The notes under the pieces were generated by a model. That model was not told where the DNA came from and ran no database searches. It worked only from the letters and a program-made list of their open reading frames with translations. Made by a program: the position numbers and the translations under genes. Below, one piece after another: positions 10,358 to 19,666 of a stretch of 64,000 bases of DNA; within the stretch, counting starts at the first letter, position 1, and every line of letters begins with the position of its first letter. The stretch is from assembly GCF_024305035.1 (NCBI RefSeq), contig NZ_JAMWZB010000023.1:22648-86647 (forward strand), written 5' to 3'. This DNA comes from Algoriphagus sp. GTDB taxonomy: Bacteria; Bacteroidota; Bacteroidia; Cytophagales; Cyclobacteriaceae.

Positions 10358-11995
10358 ATGTCAGATAACATGAAAGATTACAGATTTGATCTTCCAAAAA
10401 ATCAAAAATCGATTATCAAGGTAATCGGTGTGGGTGGAGGCGGCTCCAATGCCGTAAACCACATGTTTGCTCAGGGAATTAAAGACGTAGAGTTTGTTGT
10501 AGTCAATACCGATGCACAAGCGCTAAAATCCAGTCCAGTTCCGCTTAGGCTTCAGCTCGGTGCAAATCTAACCGAAGGTCTAGGTGCCGGAGCTAATCCT
10601 GAACAGGGGAAAAATGCGGCCATTGAATCTCAGGATGAAATCCGGGAGCTTTTGGCCGATAACACCAAAATGGTATTCATTACCGCAGGAATGGGGGGAG
10701 GTACCGGTACAGGTGCAGCTCCTATTATCGCTAAAATTGCAAAAGAACTCAACATTCTTACGGTAGGCATTGTGACTGCCCCATTTATGTTTGAGGGTAA
10801 AAAGAAAATGTCTGTCGCTCAGTCCGGCATCGAAGCGCTTCGCGAAAACTGTGATACGGTATTGGTTATTTTAAATGACAAACTTCGAGAAATCTACGGT
10901 AATTTGGCAATCCGTACGGCCTTTGGAAAAGCGGATGATATCTTGACCACAGCGGCTAAATCGATCGCGGAGATCATTACGATTCATCAGGATGTCAATG
11001 TGGACTTTGAAGATGTGAAGACTGTGATGAAGGAAGCTGGAGCGGCGGTAATGGGTTCTTCAACCGAGGAAGGCGAAGGTCGTGCAATTCGGGCAGCTGG
11101 AGCTGCGATTTCTTCTCCTCTTCTTAACAATGTCGATATCAAAGGTGCTCAGAAAATTCTCCTTTCTATTATGTCTGGCGAGGATGAAGAACTTTCAATG
11201 GATGAGTTAAGTGAGATCACAGAATACATTCAGGAAAAAGCAGGAGACAATGCTGAGGTGATTTTTGGCCAGGGTATTGATCCTGAACTAGGTAAGGCTA
11301 TCCGGGTGACTGTCATTGCGACGGGATTTGAAATGGATAGACTTTCGGGTACGCTTCCCAAAGTAGAGCAAGAAACAAAAGCTGCTCTCGCTCCAGCAAC
11401 TCCAAAACCTGAACCAAAAGTGGAAGAGGGGGATGTGAAAACAGTAATCAATTTGGATTCGGGAAAATCTGAAAAAGTCAAAGAGGAACCGATTGGAAAT
11501 ACCTTTATTTTCAATAGTCCAAAAAATCCAGCGCCTGCAAAAATGGAGCAGGAACCTACCATGCCTGCTCCAAAGCAAGAGTCATTTACGTTCGATTTCA
11601 AAAAAGTGGAGTCTAAGCCTGAGGCAAAGCCAAGTGCTCCGGAGAAGATTGTCCATGACCTGTATGAAGAAGAAGTTGAAGAAAATACCACGCCTGCCAA
11701 ATCTGAAAAATCAGAACCAGTCAAGCCCGGATATGCCAATGACTATTACGAGCAGATGAAGCAGAAAGCTATTCAGCGGGCGCATGAGCGATTTGAAAAA
11801 CTGAAGGGTAGCAGGTCCATTAATCCTACCCCTGAGGAATTGAAAGAAAAACTGGAAGTGCCTGCCTACTTGAGGAAAAATGTTTCTCTCAGTGAGCCTA
11901 CCCATAGTTCAGAGAATAATATCAGTAAATTCAATGTCAGCGATGACAATGAAATTCTGGGGAATAACCGATTTCTACACGACAACGTAGATTAA
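10358..11995 (+). CDS. ftsZ: Cell division GTPase FtsZ
   Basis: FtsZ is the tubulin-like GTPase that forms the division ring. GVGGGGSNAVNHM near residue 25 and the tubulin signature GGGTGTGAAP at about 112-121 are intact, as is the T7-loop region NVDFEDVKTVMKEAG. After residue ~330 comes a long proline-, lysine- and glutamate-rich disordered linker, making the protein 545 residues against ~383 in E. coli. A conserved tether-like peptide VPAYLRK lies at 501-507 and is not terminal: 38 more residues follow, ending NNRFLHDNVD. The gene ends the dcw run and converges on the next gene with a 2-base gap. Confidence 0.98.
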   Translation: MSDNMKDYRFDLPKNQKSIIKVIGVGGGGSNAVNHMFAQGIKDVEFVVVNTDAQALKSSPVPLRLQLGANLTEGLGAGANPEQGKNAAIESQDEIRELLADNTKMVFITAGMGGGTGTGAAPIIAKIAKELNILTVGIVTAPFMFEGKKKMSVAQSGIEALRENCDTVLVILNDKLREIYGNLAIRTAFGKADDILTTAAKSIAEIITIHQDVNVDFEDVKTVMKEAGAAVMGSSTEEGEGRAIRAAGAAISSPLLNNVDIKGAQKILLSIMSGEDEELSMDELSEITEYIQEKAGDNAEVIFGQGIDPELGKAIRVTVIATGFEMDRLSGTLPKVEQETKAALAPATPKPEPKVEEGDVKTVINLDSGKSEKVKEEPIGNTFIFNSPKNPAPAKMEQEPTMPAPKQESFTFDFKKVESKPEAKPSAPEKIVHDLYEEEVEENTTPAKSEKSEPVKPGYANDYYEQMKQKAIQRAHERFEKLKGSRSINPTPEELKEKLEVPAYLRKNVSLSEPTHSSENNISKFNVSDDNEILGNNRFLHDNVD

Positions 11996-11997
11996 GG

Positions 11998-12522
11998 TTA
12001 AAATTCAATCAGCATTTCAGCTTGGGTGTGCAGTAGTTCTGTATACAGCCTGTTGGTGAGCAGGTTATCTGACATATTTTGCTCGATTTTGGCAAGCTTT
12101 GGCTTGAGAGCAAGAACATGCATTCCCAAGTAATGAAATATATCGGTGAGGTGGCTCAATGCGATGCCACCTCCTCCGATACCTGAAGAAAGGCCAACCA
12201 GAGCGGCCTTCTTATTTCTAAAAGTATTGGGATAGGTCATCCCATCAATGAAGGTTTTCAGTATTCCCGGAAAAGATCCATTGTACTCAGGGACTATGAA
12301 AACATACTTTTTCCCTGCTGCTATTCGGTCGTGAAAATCATTAAAATCTTTATTTTTTCCAGAGTTTTCATACAATGCTGTGTGGGAGAAATCCTCTGGC
12401 AAGTCTTTCAATTCTAAAATTTCCGATTCTTGTCCTTTTTCATTCAAAACCTCTTGGTAGATTGAGGCGATTACTCTGGAGACTGAATTTTTTCGGTTTG
12501 TCCCGACGATGATTTTGATCAT
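11998..12522 (-). CDS. NAD(P)H-dependent FMN reductase family protein
   Basis: The 174-residue protein has a flavodoxin-like fold of the NADPH-dependent FMN reductase family. The phosphate-binding loop is GTNRKNSVSR at the N-terminus, VPEYNGSFPGILKTFID is the mid-family motif, and GLSSGIGGGGIALSHL is the later FMN-contact region. Such enzymes reduce flavins, quinones or azo compounds, and the specific substrate cannot be told. It is a single gene convergent with ftsZ and divergent from the purine nucleoside phosphorylase gene. Confidence 0.85.
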   Translation of the reverse strand: MIKIIVGTNRKNSVSRVIASIYQEVLNEKGQESEILELKDLPEDFSHTALYENSGKNKDFNDFHDRIAAGKKYVFIVPEYNGSFPGILKTFIDGMTYPNTFRNKKAALVGLSSGIGGGGIALSHLTDIFHYLGMHVLALKPKLAKIEQNMSDNLLTNRLYTELLHTQAEMLIEF

Positions 12523-12619
12523 TTTTCAAAATAATTTGAAAGTGATACAAGCTAAGTGGGGTAAAAGTTCGTAGATAGTCCAAGATTCCTATCTTTACCG
12601 TCCAAAATTGAGATATCCT

Positions 12620-13438
12620 ATGAACTATTTGACTCAAATCAGCGAGGCCAGCAATTTTTTAAAAAATCTTCATCCTGAAGCCGTAGAAAACCTAATCATT
12701 TTAGGTACTGGATTAGGTAGGTTGGGGGACCAAATTGAGGTGGATTTAGAGGTGGATTACGCAGATATTCCACATTTTCCAGTGGCTACTGTGGAGAGCC
12801 ATTCTGGGAAATTATTGTTTGGAAAGCTAAATGGAAAAAGTGTGGTTGCCATGCGGGGAAGGTTTCATTATTATGAGGGATATGCAATGAAGCAAGTAAC
12901 TTTTCCCGTTCGCGTGGCAAAGGAGTTGGGTGCCAAACGACTTTTTGTTTCCAATGCATCCGGAGGACTCAACCCGGCACAGGAGGTCGGAGAAGTAATG
13001 ATTTTGAGTGATCATATTGATCTTTTCCCCGAAAATCCACTTCGAGGTCCCAGTCCGGAGGAGTTTGGTCCGCGATTTCCGGATATGAGCGAAGCCTATT
13101 CGAAACGACTGATTAAAATGGCATTGGAAATCGGTTCAGAATTAGGTTTAAAGTTGCATACTGGTGTCTATGTGGGAGTGACCGGGCCCAATCTAGAGAC
13201 TCCCGCCGAATACAAATACCTTCGAATTATAGGAGGAGATGCGGTTGGCATGAGCACTATTCCCGAGGTGATCGTGGCCAAACAGGCTGGTTTGGAAGTT
13301 TTTGGGATTTCGGCCATTACAGATCTAGGGGTAGAAGGCAAAATCAAAGAAGTCAGCATTAAGGATGTGCTCGAAGCCGCAGCCAAAGCAGAACCTATCA
13401 TGGCAAAAATAATGACTGAGTTGATCGGGAGATGTTAA
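12620..13438 (+). CDS. Purine-nucleoside phosphorylase (inosine/guanosine type)
   Basis: This cytoplasmic salvage enzyme splits purine nucleosides with phosphate into base and ribose 1-phosphate. It has the trimeric PNP family features: ILGTGLGRLGDQI at the start, VESHSGKLLFGKL, the MRGRFHYYEGYAM motif, SNASGGLNP, and the substrate-loop TGPNLETPAEYKYLR followed by GMSTIPEVIVAKQ. ATG 12620 is preferred; an in-frame TTG at 12608 would add four residues. A TATCTTTA sequence just upstream resembles the phylum -7 box. It is transcribed divergently from the FMN reductase. Confidence 0.93.
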   Translation: MNYLTQISEASNFLKNLHPEAVENLIILGTGLGRLGDQIEVDLEVDYADIPHFPVATVESHSGKLLFGKLNGKSVVAMRGRFHYYEGYAMKQVTFPVRVAKELGAKRLFVSNASGGLNPAQEVGEVMILSDHIDLFPENPLRGPSPEEFGPRFPDMSEAYSKRLIKMALEIGSELGLKLHTGVYVGVTGPNLETPAEYKYLRIIGGDAVGMSTIPEVIVAKQAGLEVFGISAITDLGVEGKIKEVSIKDVLEAAAKAEPIMAKIMTELIGRC

Positions 13439-13589
13439 ATTAAGAGACTTTGTCCTAAAAAAATCCATTCTTTTGTTCTGAACTAACTAGAACCCGTTAA
13501 GAAAAGCGGCCGTTTTGGCCTACCTGTTTTCTTTCTACTTCAATAAAACGTTGATTTAGAAGCTTAAAATTCCAATATTTCAAGCAAAT

Positions 13590-16019
13590 ATGAATTTTAT
13601 GTGTTTTAAGCGAATTTTTTTTCTTTCGGCTTTTCTTTTGAATGCAGGCATGTGCTTTTCACAGACTGACTCAGATTCCCTTCGGTTTACTTTCGGCAAA
13701 ATCGAAGGGCCTCATCCGGAATCCTATATTTTGACGGGGAAAATTTTGGATATCGACAGCCAAGACGCAGTTGAAGGGGTGGGGATCCATGTAGATGGAC
13801 TCTATACTGGGGTTAGCTCGGATCGCTTTGGAACATATTATTTGGCTTTAACCCCTGGTGAACATCGCGTTACTTTTAGGCATGTTTCCAAAATTTCCGT
13901 AGCCACGACTATTTTCCTTTTTGACAATGGGGTAGTCAATTTGAAAATGAAGGAGAAAAACTTTGAATTGGATGGGGTGGTGGTGATGTCCGAGGAGCCG
14001 GACCGAAACGTAAGAAATCCCATTACCGGAATCACCAAATTGACTACTCGGGAATTAAAAGCTATTCCTGCCTTTCTTGGAGAAGCTGATATTTTTAAAG
14101 GACTACAGCTGTTACCAGGGGTCAGTTCGGTAGGGGAAGGTACTTCAGGTATCAATGTTCGCGGTGCCAAAACTGATCAAAACTTGCTGTTGATGGATGA
14201 GGCACTCGTGCTCAGTTCCAACCATGCGCTGGGGTTTCTTTCTGGATTTAATACCGATGTTACAGAAAACTTCACTTTGTACAAAGGGAATCTTCCTTCA
14301 AGCTTTGGGGGAAGAACAGGTTCGGCATTGAATATTCAGATGCGTCCAGGAAATTTGGAAGACTGGCGAGGCCAAGTCGGCTTGGGTAGTTCCAATGGTA
14401 AATTACTCTTGGAAGGACCGCTGAAAAAAGACCAAGTAAGTGTGATTTTTGGAGGAAGAATTTCCAATACCAATTGGCTACTTAGGCAGGTGCAGGATTT
14501 TGATATTCAAAACTCCCAACTGGATTTTTATGATGGTTATTTGGGGGTGAGTTGGAGAATTAGGCAAGGTCACAGTTTGGAGGTAAACACTTTGATGACA
14601 GGAGATTATTTCAAGTTCTCGGATAATTTTGGGTATGATTGGGCCAACCGAGTGAGTTCGCTGCGCTACCGAGGGATTCTTGGAGAAAACTGGGCCTTCC
14701 AGGCCTTATTTGCAGATGGGGATTTTGACAATTCCTTTTTTGACCCGGAGGGATTGGATGCAGCAAGTGTCAGCAATGGAATGCGGTATCAGCAGGGAAA
14801 GATCTCCGCCACTTGGGCTAACGAAGAACTTTCAATTCAATCTGGAATTGAGGGGATTTTATACCGAGGAAAAGATGAGCGCCGAAGCCCTTACCATTCC
14901 CAATCTTCCATCTTACCGGAGCGAGTAGGAAAGGAGCAGGGCGGAGAAATTGCTTTTTTTTCAAGTTTGGAATGGGATTTAAGTCCAGAAACTGGATTGG
15001 TTGCGGGTCTACGCTGGAGTAATTACCAGCAATTTGGACCTGATACGGTGTATCAATATCGGTTTGTCGACCGATTGACAGCAGACCAAATTACTGGTTC
15101 TTCCCCAGAAACCGGAATTATACAGCGTTATTCCGGTTTGGAGCCACGCATTTCCGTTCGCCATTCGATCACTGGTAGCACTTCGATCAAAGGTAGCTAT
15201 TCTCGCCTATTTCAATACATTCAATCAATTAGTAATACATTTGGTCCTACCCCCATTGATTTATGGCAGCTGAGTACCCGATATATTGCTCCTCAACGGT
15301 CGGATAATTTTTCTTTGGGAATATTTAAAAACAGCAGGGAAAACCGATGGGAATATTCAATGGATTTCTTTTATCGAAAATCAGCAAATCAGGTAGAGTA
15401 TCGGGATTTTGCCCAGATTTTTCTCAATCCGCATTTAGAAACCGAGCTTGTATTTGGGGAGGGCGAAGCCTACGGTGGTGAGTTTTTGATTAAAAAGAAT
15501 TTTGGACGAACGACCGGTTGGCTGGCTTATACCTATTCGAGGGCATTTTTTAGAAGTCAGGAACAGTTCGCAGACAAGCAAATTAATGGGGGAGCTTGGT
15601 TTCCTTCTAATTATGACAAACCGCACGAAGTTAATTTTATTTTAAGCCATAAAATCTACCCAAGAGGCCTGTTTAATTTTACGGTAAACTACAGTACGGG
15701 ACGACCTGTAAGTGCAGTTAATAGCAGCTATATTATTAATGAGTTGATTATCCCAGAATATAGTCAACGAAACCGATACCGAATACCCGATTATTTCCGA
15801 ATCGATCTATCCTATACCGTCGAAAAGGTTTTTGCCAAAAAGGGGGACAGTTTGAATTTTAGCATTTACAATTTGCTGGGGAGAAGAAATGCTTATTCCG
15901 TTTTTTGGCAAAAAGATGGGGATAGCAGACAGCTCCGGCCTTATCGTTTGGCTATTTTGGGTTCGATATTCCCATCGATTACGTATACTTTAAATTTTGG
16001 GGGAGATGGTAATGACTAA
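13590..16019 (+). CDS. TonB-dependent receptor with carboxypeptidase-like N-terminal domain
   Basis: The 809-residue outer-membrane protein begins with a Sec signal peptide ending near GMCFSQ. A carboxypeptidase regulatory-like domain follows (residues ~45-125: TGKILDIDSQDAVEGVGIHVDG), then a plug domain (LQLLPGVSSVGEGTSGINVRGA) and a C-terminal beta-barrel rich in alternating aromatic strands. Such receptors import scarce ligands with TonB energy. The stop overlaps the start of a DUF4249 lipoprotein gene, the usual partner of this receptor subtype. The ligand is unknown. It is not a SusC: no SusC-type VVDGVP motif is present. Confidence 0.9.
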   Translation: MNFMCFKRIFFLSAFLLNAGMCFSQTDSDSLRFTFGKIEGPHPESYILTGKILDIDSQDAVEGVGIHVDGLYTGVSSDRFGTYYLALTPGEHRVTFRHVSKISVATTIFLFDNGVVNLKMKEKNFELDGVVVMSEEPDRNVRNPITGITKLTTRELKAIPAFLGEADIFKGLQLLPGVSSVGEGTSGINVRGAKTDQNLLLMDEALVLSSNHALGFLSGFNTDVTENFTLYKGNLPSSFGGRTGSALNIQMRPGNLEDWRGQVGLGSSNGKLLLEGPLKKDQVSVIFGGRISNTNWLLRQVQDFDIQNSQLDFYDGYLGVSWRIRQGHSLEVNTLMTGDYFKFSDNFGYDWANRVSSLRYRGILGENWAFQALFADGDFDNSFFDPEGLDAASVSNGMRYQQGKISATWANEELSIQSGIEGILYRGKDERRSPYHSQSSILPERVGKEQGGEIAFFSSLEWDLSPETGLVAGLRWSNYQQFGPDTVYQYRFVDRLTADQITGSSPETGIIQRYSGLEPRISVRHSITGSTSIKGSYSRLFQYIQSISNTFGPTPIDLWQLSTRYIAPQRSDNFSLGIFKNSRENRWEYSMDFFYRKSANQVEYRDFAQIFLNPHLETELVFGEGEAYGGEFLIKKNFGRTTGWLAYTYSRAFFRSQEQFADKQINGGAWFPSNYDKPHEVNFILSHKIYPRGLFNFTVNYSTGRPVSAVNSSYIINELIIPEYSQRNRYRIPDYFRIDLSYTVEKVFAKKGDSLNFSIYNLLGRRNAYSVFWQKDGDSRQLRPYRLAILGSIFPSITYTLNFGGDGND

Positions 16020-17106
16020 GAAAATTTGGATTGGATTATTGCTGGTATTGATTTGTTTTCCCTTTGCCTGCGTAGAGCAAATCAGTTTTCCTTTAAATCG
16101 TCAAGTAGGAAAACTAATTGTTTTTGGGCAAATTACCAATCTTGCCGAGGAAAAGACCATTTACCTTTCATCAACTACCTCGGAAGACCGTCAGCCGCTT
16201 CCTTCGGGAGATTACTTGGTTTTGAATGATTTGCCCAGACCGGTAACCAATGCCCAAGTTTTTTTAATAGGGAGTGATAATTCTTTTGTGCCCTTTATTC
16301 ATCGATCAGAAGGAAGGTATGAGTTGGATCGGAATGTTCCGATTTTGAACGGGGTCGCTTATGGGGTCGAGATCCGAGTAAATGGAAAAATCTACCGAAG
16401 TAGCCCAGAAGAATTACCTTCGGCGGTAGGTTCGGATGAATTGAGTTATGAATTTAGTCGTGGGGAATTGGATGGAACTCCCGATTTGGCTATGATCTCA
16501 ATTTACTCAGAGGTTACCTTACCGGATACCTCAGAACCCTATTATTTGAAATGGGAAGTCTCGGAGGCTTATTTTTGGCAGTTAACCTTTTTTCCCAACC
16601 CGTTTAATCAAGCACCTCCGCTTTGTTTTGTTTTTGAAACCCCAGATCCGGAGCGAATCCCACTGTTAAATGGAGAGTCCTTAAGTGAAACTGCCCTAGG
16701 AGGGCGGCAACTTTTGGCCAAAAGACAGGTGGATCAATCTTTTCTCAGCAGGCATTATTTTACCATCAGGCAGGTTAGTTTAAGCGAATCTGCTTTTGAA
16801 TACTGGAGAAATGTTCGGGAATTGGTTAATAATACGGGTTCTGTTTTCGATACGCCGCCTGCCCCTATCCGGGGAAATATTGTCAATGTCGAGGATGAAA
16901 ACGAGCAGGTTTTGGGCTATGTCGAGGTAGCGAGAGTATCCCAAAAGAGGATTTATACCACCTTGGCCGATGTTCCTTTTGAGCTGGAGGAGGTTTGTCT
17001 CTATGACCCAAACAAACCTGTGATAGACTATCCGCAAACCTGTAGAAATTGTAATGCATTTGGCAACAGTAGCAACGAAATCCCAGAATGGTGGTTTGAT
17101 CAGTAG
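16012..17106 (+). CDS. DUF4249 domain lipoprotein
   Basis: The 364-residue protein begins with a lipoprotein-type signal (MTKKIWIGLLLVLICFPFAC), so Cys20 is the probable lipidated residue. The body is a beta-rich DUF4249 domain (GKLIVFGQITN, then GRYELDRNVPILNGVAYGVEI), with cysteine-containing CRNCNAFG near the end. DUF4249 proteins occur next to TonB receptors and are presumed surface or periplasmic partners, although no biochemical role is settled. ATG 16012 overlaps the receptor stop by 8 bases. An ATG at 16006 is also possible. Confidence 0.87.
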   Translation: MTKKIWIGLLLVLICFPFACVEQISFPLNRQVGKLIVFGQITNLAEEKTIYLSSTTSEDRQPLPSGDYLVLNDLPRPVTNAQVFLIGSDNSFVPFIHRSEGRYELDRNVPILNGVAYGVEIRVNGKIYRSSPEELPSAVGSDELSYEFSRGELDGTPDLAMISIYSEVTLPDTSEPYYLKWEVSEAYFWQLTFFPNPFNQAPPLCFVFETPDPERIPLLNGESLSETALGGRQLLAKRQVDQSFLSRHYFTIRQVSLSESAFEYWRNVRELVNNTGSVFDTPPAPIRGNIVNVEDENEQVLGYVEVARVSQKRIYTTLADVPFELEEVCLYDPNKPVIDYPQTCRNCNAFGNSSNEIPEWWFDQ

Positions 17107-17196
17107 CCTCTGTTTGCCGATTACATAAAAAGTTGGTTTTCACCCTATCCATTTTGTACTTTGGTTTTTGATTCTAACATCAAACCCAATAAACCT

Positions 17197-17934
17197 ATGA
17201 AACTAAAATTCAATTTGATCCTAGCCATGATCGGCTTTTTTTTCATGACTGACCTTCAAGCTCAACAATTTAGAGCCTTGGTGTTTAGTAAAACAGCTGG
17301 CTTTCGTCATCAATCCATCCCAGATGCTGTGGTTGCTTTAAAAAAAATGGCAAAGGATCAGGTTTTTTCGGTTCATACTACCGAGGATGCCAGTTATTTT
17401 ACGGATGAAAATCTATCGAAATTTGATGTAATTATTTTAGCGAGTACAACCGGAACAATTCTAAATGAGGAGCAAAAAGCTGCATTTCAAAGATTTGTTC
17501 AGAGTGGGAAAGGCGTAGTAGGGATCCATTCTGCGACCGATACCGAATACGATTGGCCTTGGTACAATCAATTGATCGGAGCGTATTTTTTGGCACATCC
17601 TCAGCAGCAGACCCTAAGGCTTCAAGTGATGGATCCAAGTCACCCTTCCACATGGCATCTTCCCAAAAATTGGCTTTGGACTGATGAGCTTTATGAATTC
17701 CGTGATATTAATCCCAATATCAAGGTGCTGATCAATGCCGATGAAACAACTTATGAGGCTGCAAGACCCATGGGTGCAAGCCATCCGATGGCTTGGTACC
17801 ATGAGTTTGATGGCGGTCGAGTCTTTTATACCGCTTTGGGGCACGTAGAGTCGGCGTATCAGGACGCGGATTTTTTAAAGCATCTTTATGGGGGAATTTG
17901 GTATGCGGCAACCGGCCAAAACCCAACTCAATAA
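17197..17934 (+). CDS. Secreted ThuA domain protein
   Basis: The 245-residue protein has a signal peptide ending near LQAQ and a ThuA-like, glutamine-amidotransferase-fold domain: RALVFSKTAGFRHQSIPDA, FDVIILASTTG, the GKGVVGIHSATDTEYDW block, and late RVFYTALGHVESAY. ThuA was first linked to trehalose use in rhizobia. In Bacteroidota the family is common near sugar-degradation genes, but none are adjacent here. ATG 17197 is preferred over upstream TTG codons because it starts a proper signal peptide. The enzymatic activity is not established. Confidence 0.88.
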   Translation: MKLKFNLILAMIGFFFMTDLQAQQFRALVFSKTAGFRHQSIPDAVVALKKMAKDQVFSVHTTEDASYFTDENLSKFDVIILASTTGTILNEEQKAAFQRFVQSGKGVVGIHSATDTEYDWPWYNQLIGAYFLAHPQQQTLRLQVMDPSHPSTWHLPKNWLWTDELYEFRDINPNIKVLINADETTYEAARPMGASHPMAWYHEFDGGRVFYTALGHVESAYQDADFLKHLYGGIWYAATGQNPTQ

Positions 17935-18003
17935 AAAAAAGGAAGTCGGAATAGGAACTTTCGACCACAACTTTGGTTTGTATCATCAAAAAAGAAACTG
18001 ATT

Positions 18004-18585
18004 ATGCTTCAAGCTCAAGCCAAACCTGTTCACCTCTATATGGAGGCAAATCCCAACCCGAATTCCTTGAAATTTGTAGCTAATTTCATGTTGACAGAAG
18101 ACGGGGTAAGTTTCGACTATCCTGATTTGGAAAGTGCTGAAAACAGTCTTTTGGCTCAGGAGCTGTTTAATTTTGCCGCTGTTAAGCGCGTTTTCATCGC
18201 TTCCAATTTTGTTACGGTGACCAAGTCAGATGAGGTCGAATGGCCAGAAATCCAGACCATTATCAGAGATCATATCAAACAATATTTGGAAAGTGGCAAG
18301 AAAGCTGTGACAGCTAAGTTTGACAAAGATCCACTATTTGACGAAAGTGACTCAGAAGTCGTGAAGAAAATCAAAGGTATCCTTGATGAATATATTCGTC
18401 CGGCAGTAGAGCAGGATGGTGGAGCAATTGTCTTTCATTCGTTTAGGGACGGCGTGGTAAAAGTATTATTGCAGGGGTCCTGTTCGGGATGTCCCTCCAG
18501 TACGATTACCTTAAAAGCGGGCATTCAGAATTTATTGACTCGAATGCTTCCTGAGGTTAAAGAGGTAGAGGCCGAGGGAGTTTGA
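18004..18585 (+). CDS. NifU/Nfu-type iron-sulfur carrier protein
   Basis: The 193-residue protein has an N-terminal Nfu domain (YMEANPNPNSLKFVANF) and a C-terminal NifU-like domain with EQDGGAIVFHSF and the cluster-binding CSGC motif (Cys160 and Cys163). Nfu proteins carry 4Fe-4S clusters from the assembly scaffold to apo-enzymes in the cytoplasm. It stands alone, with no suf or isc genes nearby, and is followed 10 bases later by the DUF3810 gene. Confidence 0.92.
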   Translation: MLQAQAKPVHLYMEANPNPNSLKFVANFMLTEDGVSFDYPDLESAENSLLAQELFNFAAVKRVFIASNFVTVTKSDEVEWPEIQTIIRDHIKQYLESGKKAVTAKFDKDPLFDESDSEVVKKIKGILDEYIRPAVEQDGGAIVFHSFRDGVVKVLLQGSCSGCPSSTITLKAGIQNLLTRMLPEVKEVEAEGV

Positions 18586-18595
18586 TCCTAGCATT

Positions 18596-19666
18596 ATGGC
18601 CAAAAAAGACTGGTCTTGGGCCATTTTAGGACTTTTGGCCCTGGGAATTCGATGGCTAGCCATTCGTCACCCTGAAGCTACCGAAGAAATCTATTCACAC
18701 ACTTTTTTTCCTGTGATCAGGAATGTGTTTGATTTGACGCTGGGAAATCTTCCTTTTCCCAGCGTCTATTTATTTATTTTCTTGATCTTTTTTTTGTTGG
18801 GGAGGTTTATCCTTCTTCTAAGAAAAAAGAACAGTTTGAAACGAAAGTCCCTGTTCACTCTTCGGGCTTTTTTGAATTTCGCAGGAGGATTGATTTTTTT
18901 CTTCTTGGTCTTGTGGGGGTATAATTACCATAGGGTGCCAGTTTTTAGACAGTTAGGGTTGGAGCCAAAAGCTTTGAATTTGGATAAACTGACCCAAGAA
19001 ATTCAAATTACCCATCGATTGGCACGACAAAATCGCTATCAATTGACCAGGGATACAATCGCCATTGAGGAGATTTTAGGCTACTCGGATTTGGAGCAGG
19101 TGGTCAGGGAAAATATGCATGAAAACTTGGAGTTGCTGGGGTTGAATTTCACAGGGAATCCTAGGACCAAACTTTTTCCTCCACCGGGATTCATGCGAAA
19201 AATGGGAATTTTAGGTATTTATTTTCCTTTTACAGGAGAAAGTTATATTGATCCCACACTTCATCCTTTAGAGCAGCCTTTTACGGTCGCTCACGAAATG
19301 GCGCACAGCTACGGAGTCACTGATGAGGGGGAAGCCAATTTCATCGCTTGGGTAATCAGTACCAATTCTCCAGATCCACTGTTACGCTATTCGGGGCATT
19401 TGAGGTTGCTGTTGTATCAGATTCGGGATTTTTACCGCATGGACTCCGAGGGGTATAAAGACTGGTTGAAAAATCTTGATATCGGAATCCGAAATGACAT
19501 TCAGGCGATTCAGATGCGAACGGCACAATACCAGCCTTTTTCGATCGAACTTAGTCGAAAAACCAACGATGTGTTTTTGAAATCACAAGGTGTCAAAGCA
19601 GGAATCAATAGCTATCAACAGCTTCCCATGCTTGCCTATGCCTGGAGGGAGCGCATGAATAATTGA
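18596..19666 (+). CDS. DUF3810 membrane protein with HExxH motif
   Basis: The 356-residue protein has three N-terminal hydrophobic segments (about residues 7-22, 55-75 and 92-108), then a large domain containing AHEMAHSYGVTDEGEANF. That is an HExxH zinc-peptidase-like motif with a downstream glutamate. DUF3810 proteins are thought to be membrane metalloproteases, but the substrate is unknown. The gene ends exactly where the 19667 repeat begins. Confidence 0.87.
   Translation: MAKKDWSWAILGLLALGIRWLAIRHPEATEEIYSHTFFPVIRNVFDLTLGNLPFPSVYLFIFLIFFLLGRFILLLRKKNSLKRKSLFTLRAFLNFAGGLIFFFLVLWGYNYHRVPVFRQLGLEPKALNLDKLTQEIQITHRLARQNRYQLTRDTIAIEEILGYSDLEQVVRENMHENLELLGLNFTGNPRTKLFPPPGFMRKMGILGIYFPFTGESYIDPTLHPLEQPFTVAHEMAHSYGVTDEGEANFIAWVISTNSPDPLLRYSGHLRLLLYQIRDFYRMDSEGYKDWLKNLDIGIRNDIQAIQMRTAQYQPFSIELSRKTNDVFLKSQGVKAGINSYQQLPMLAYAWRERMNN

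Noticed and set aside
11230..11739. 169-codon open frame on the minus strand opposite the ftsZ linker
   Set aside because: It is Ser/Phe-rich, arises from the biased codons of the disordered FtsZ linker, and has no recognisable motif; ftsZ on the plus strand is certain.
1..11995. Absence of murF, murB and ddl from the dcw cluster as a novel loss
   Set aside because: These genes are often located elsewhere in Bacteroidota, so their absence here is not evidence of loss.
13500..13560. GGCC-GTTTT-GGCC hairpin after the purine nucleoside phosphorylase gene as a terminator
   Set aside because: The stem is only four GC pairs with imperfect flanks and no proper T-tract directly behind it.
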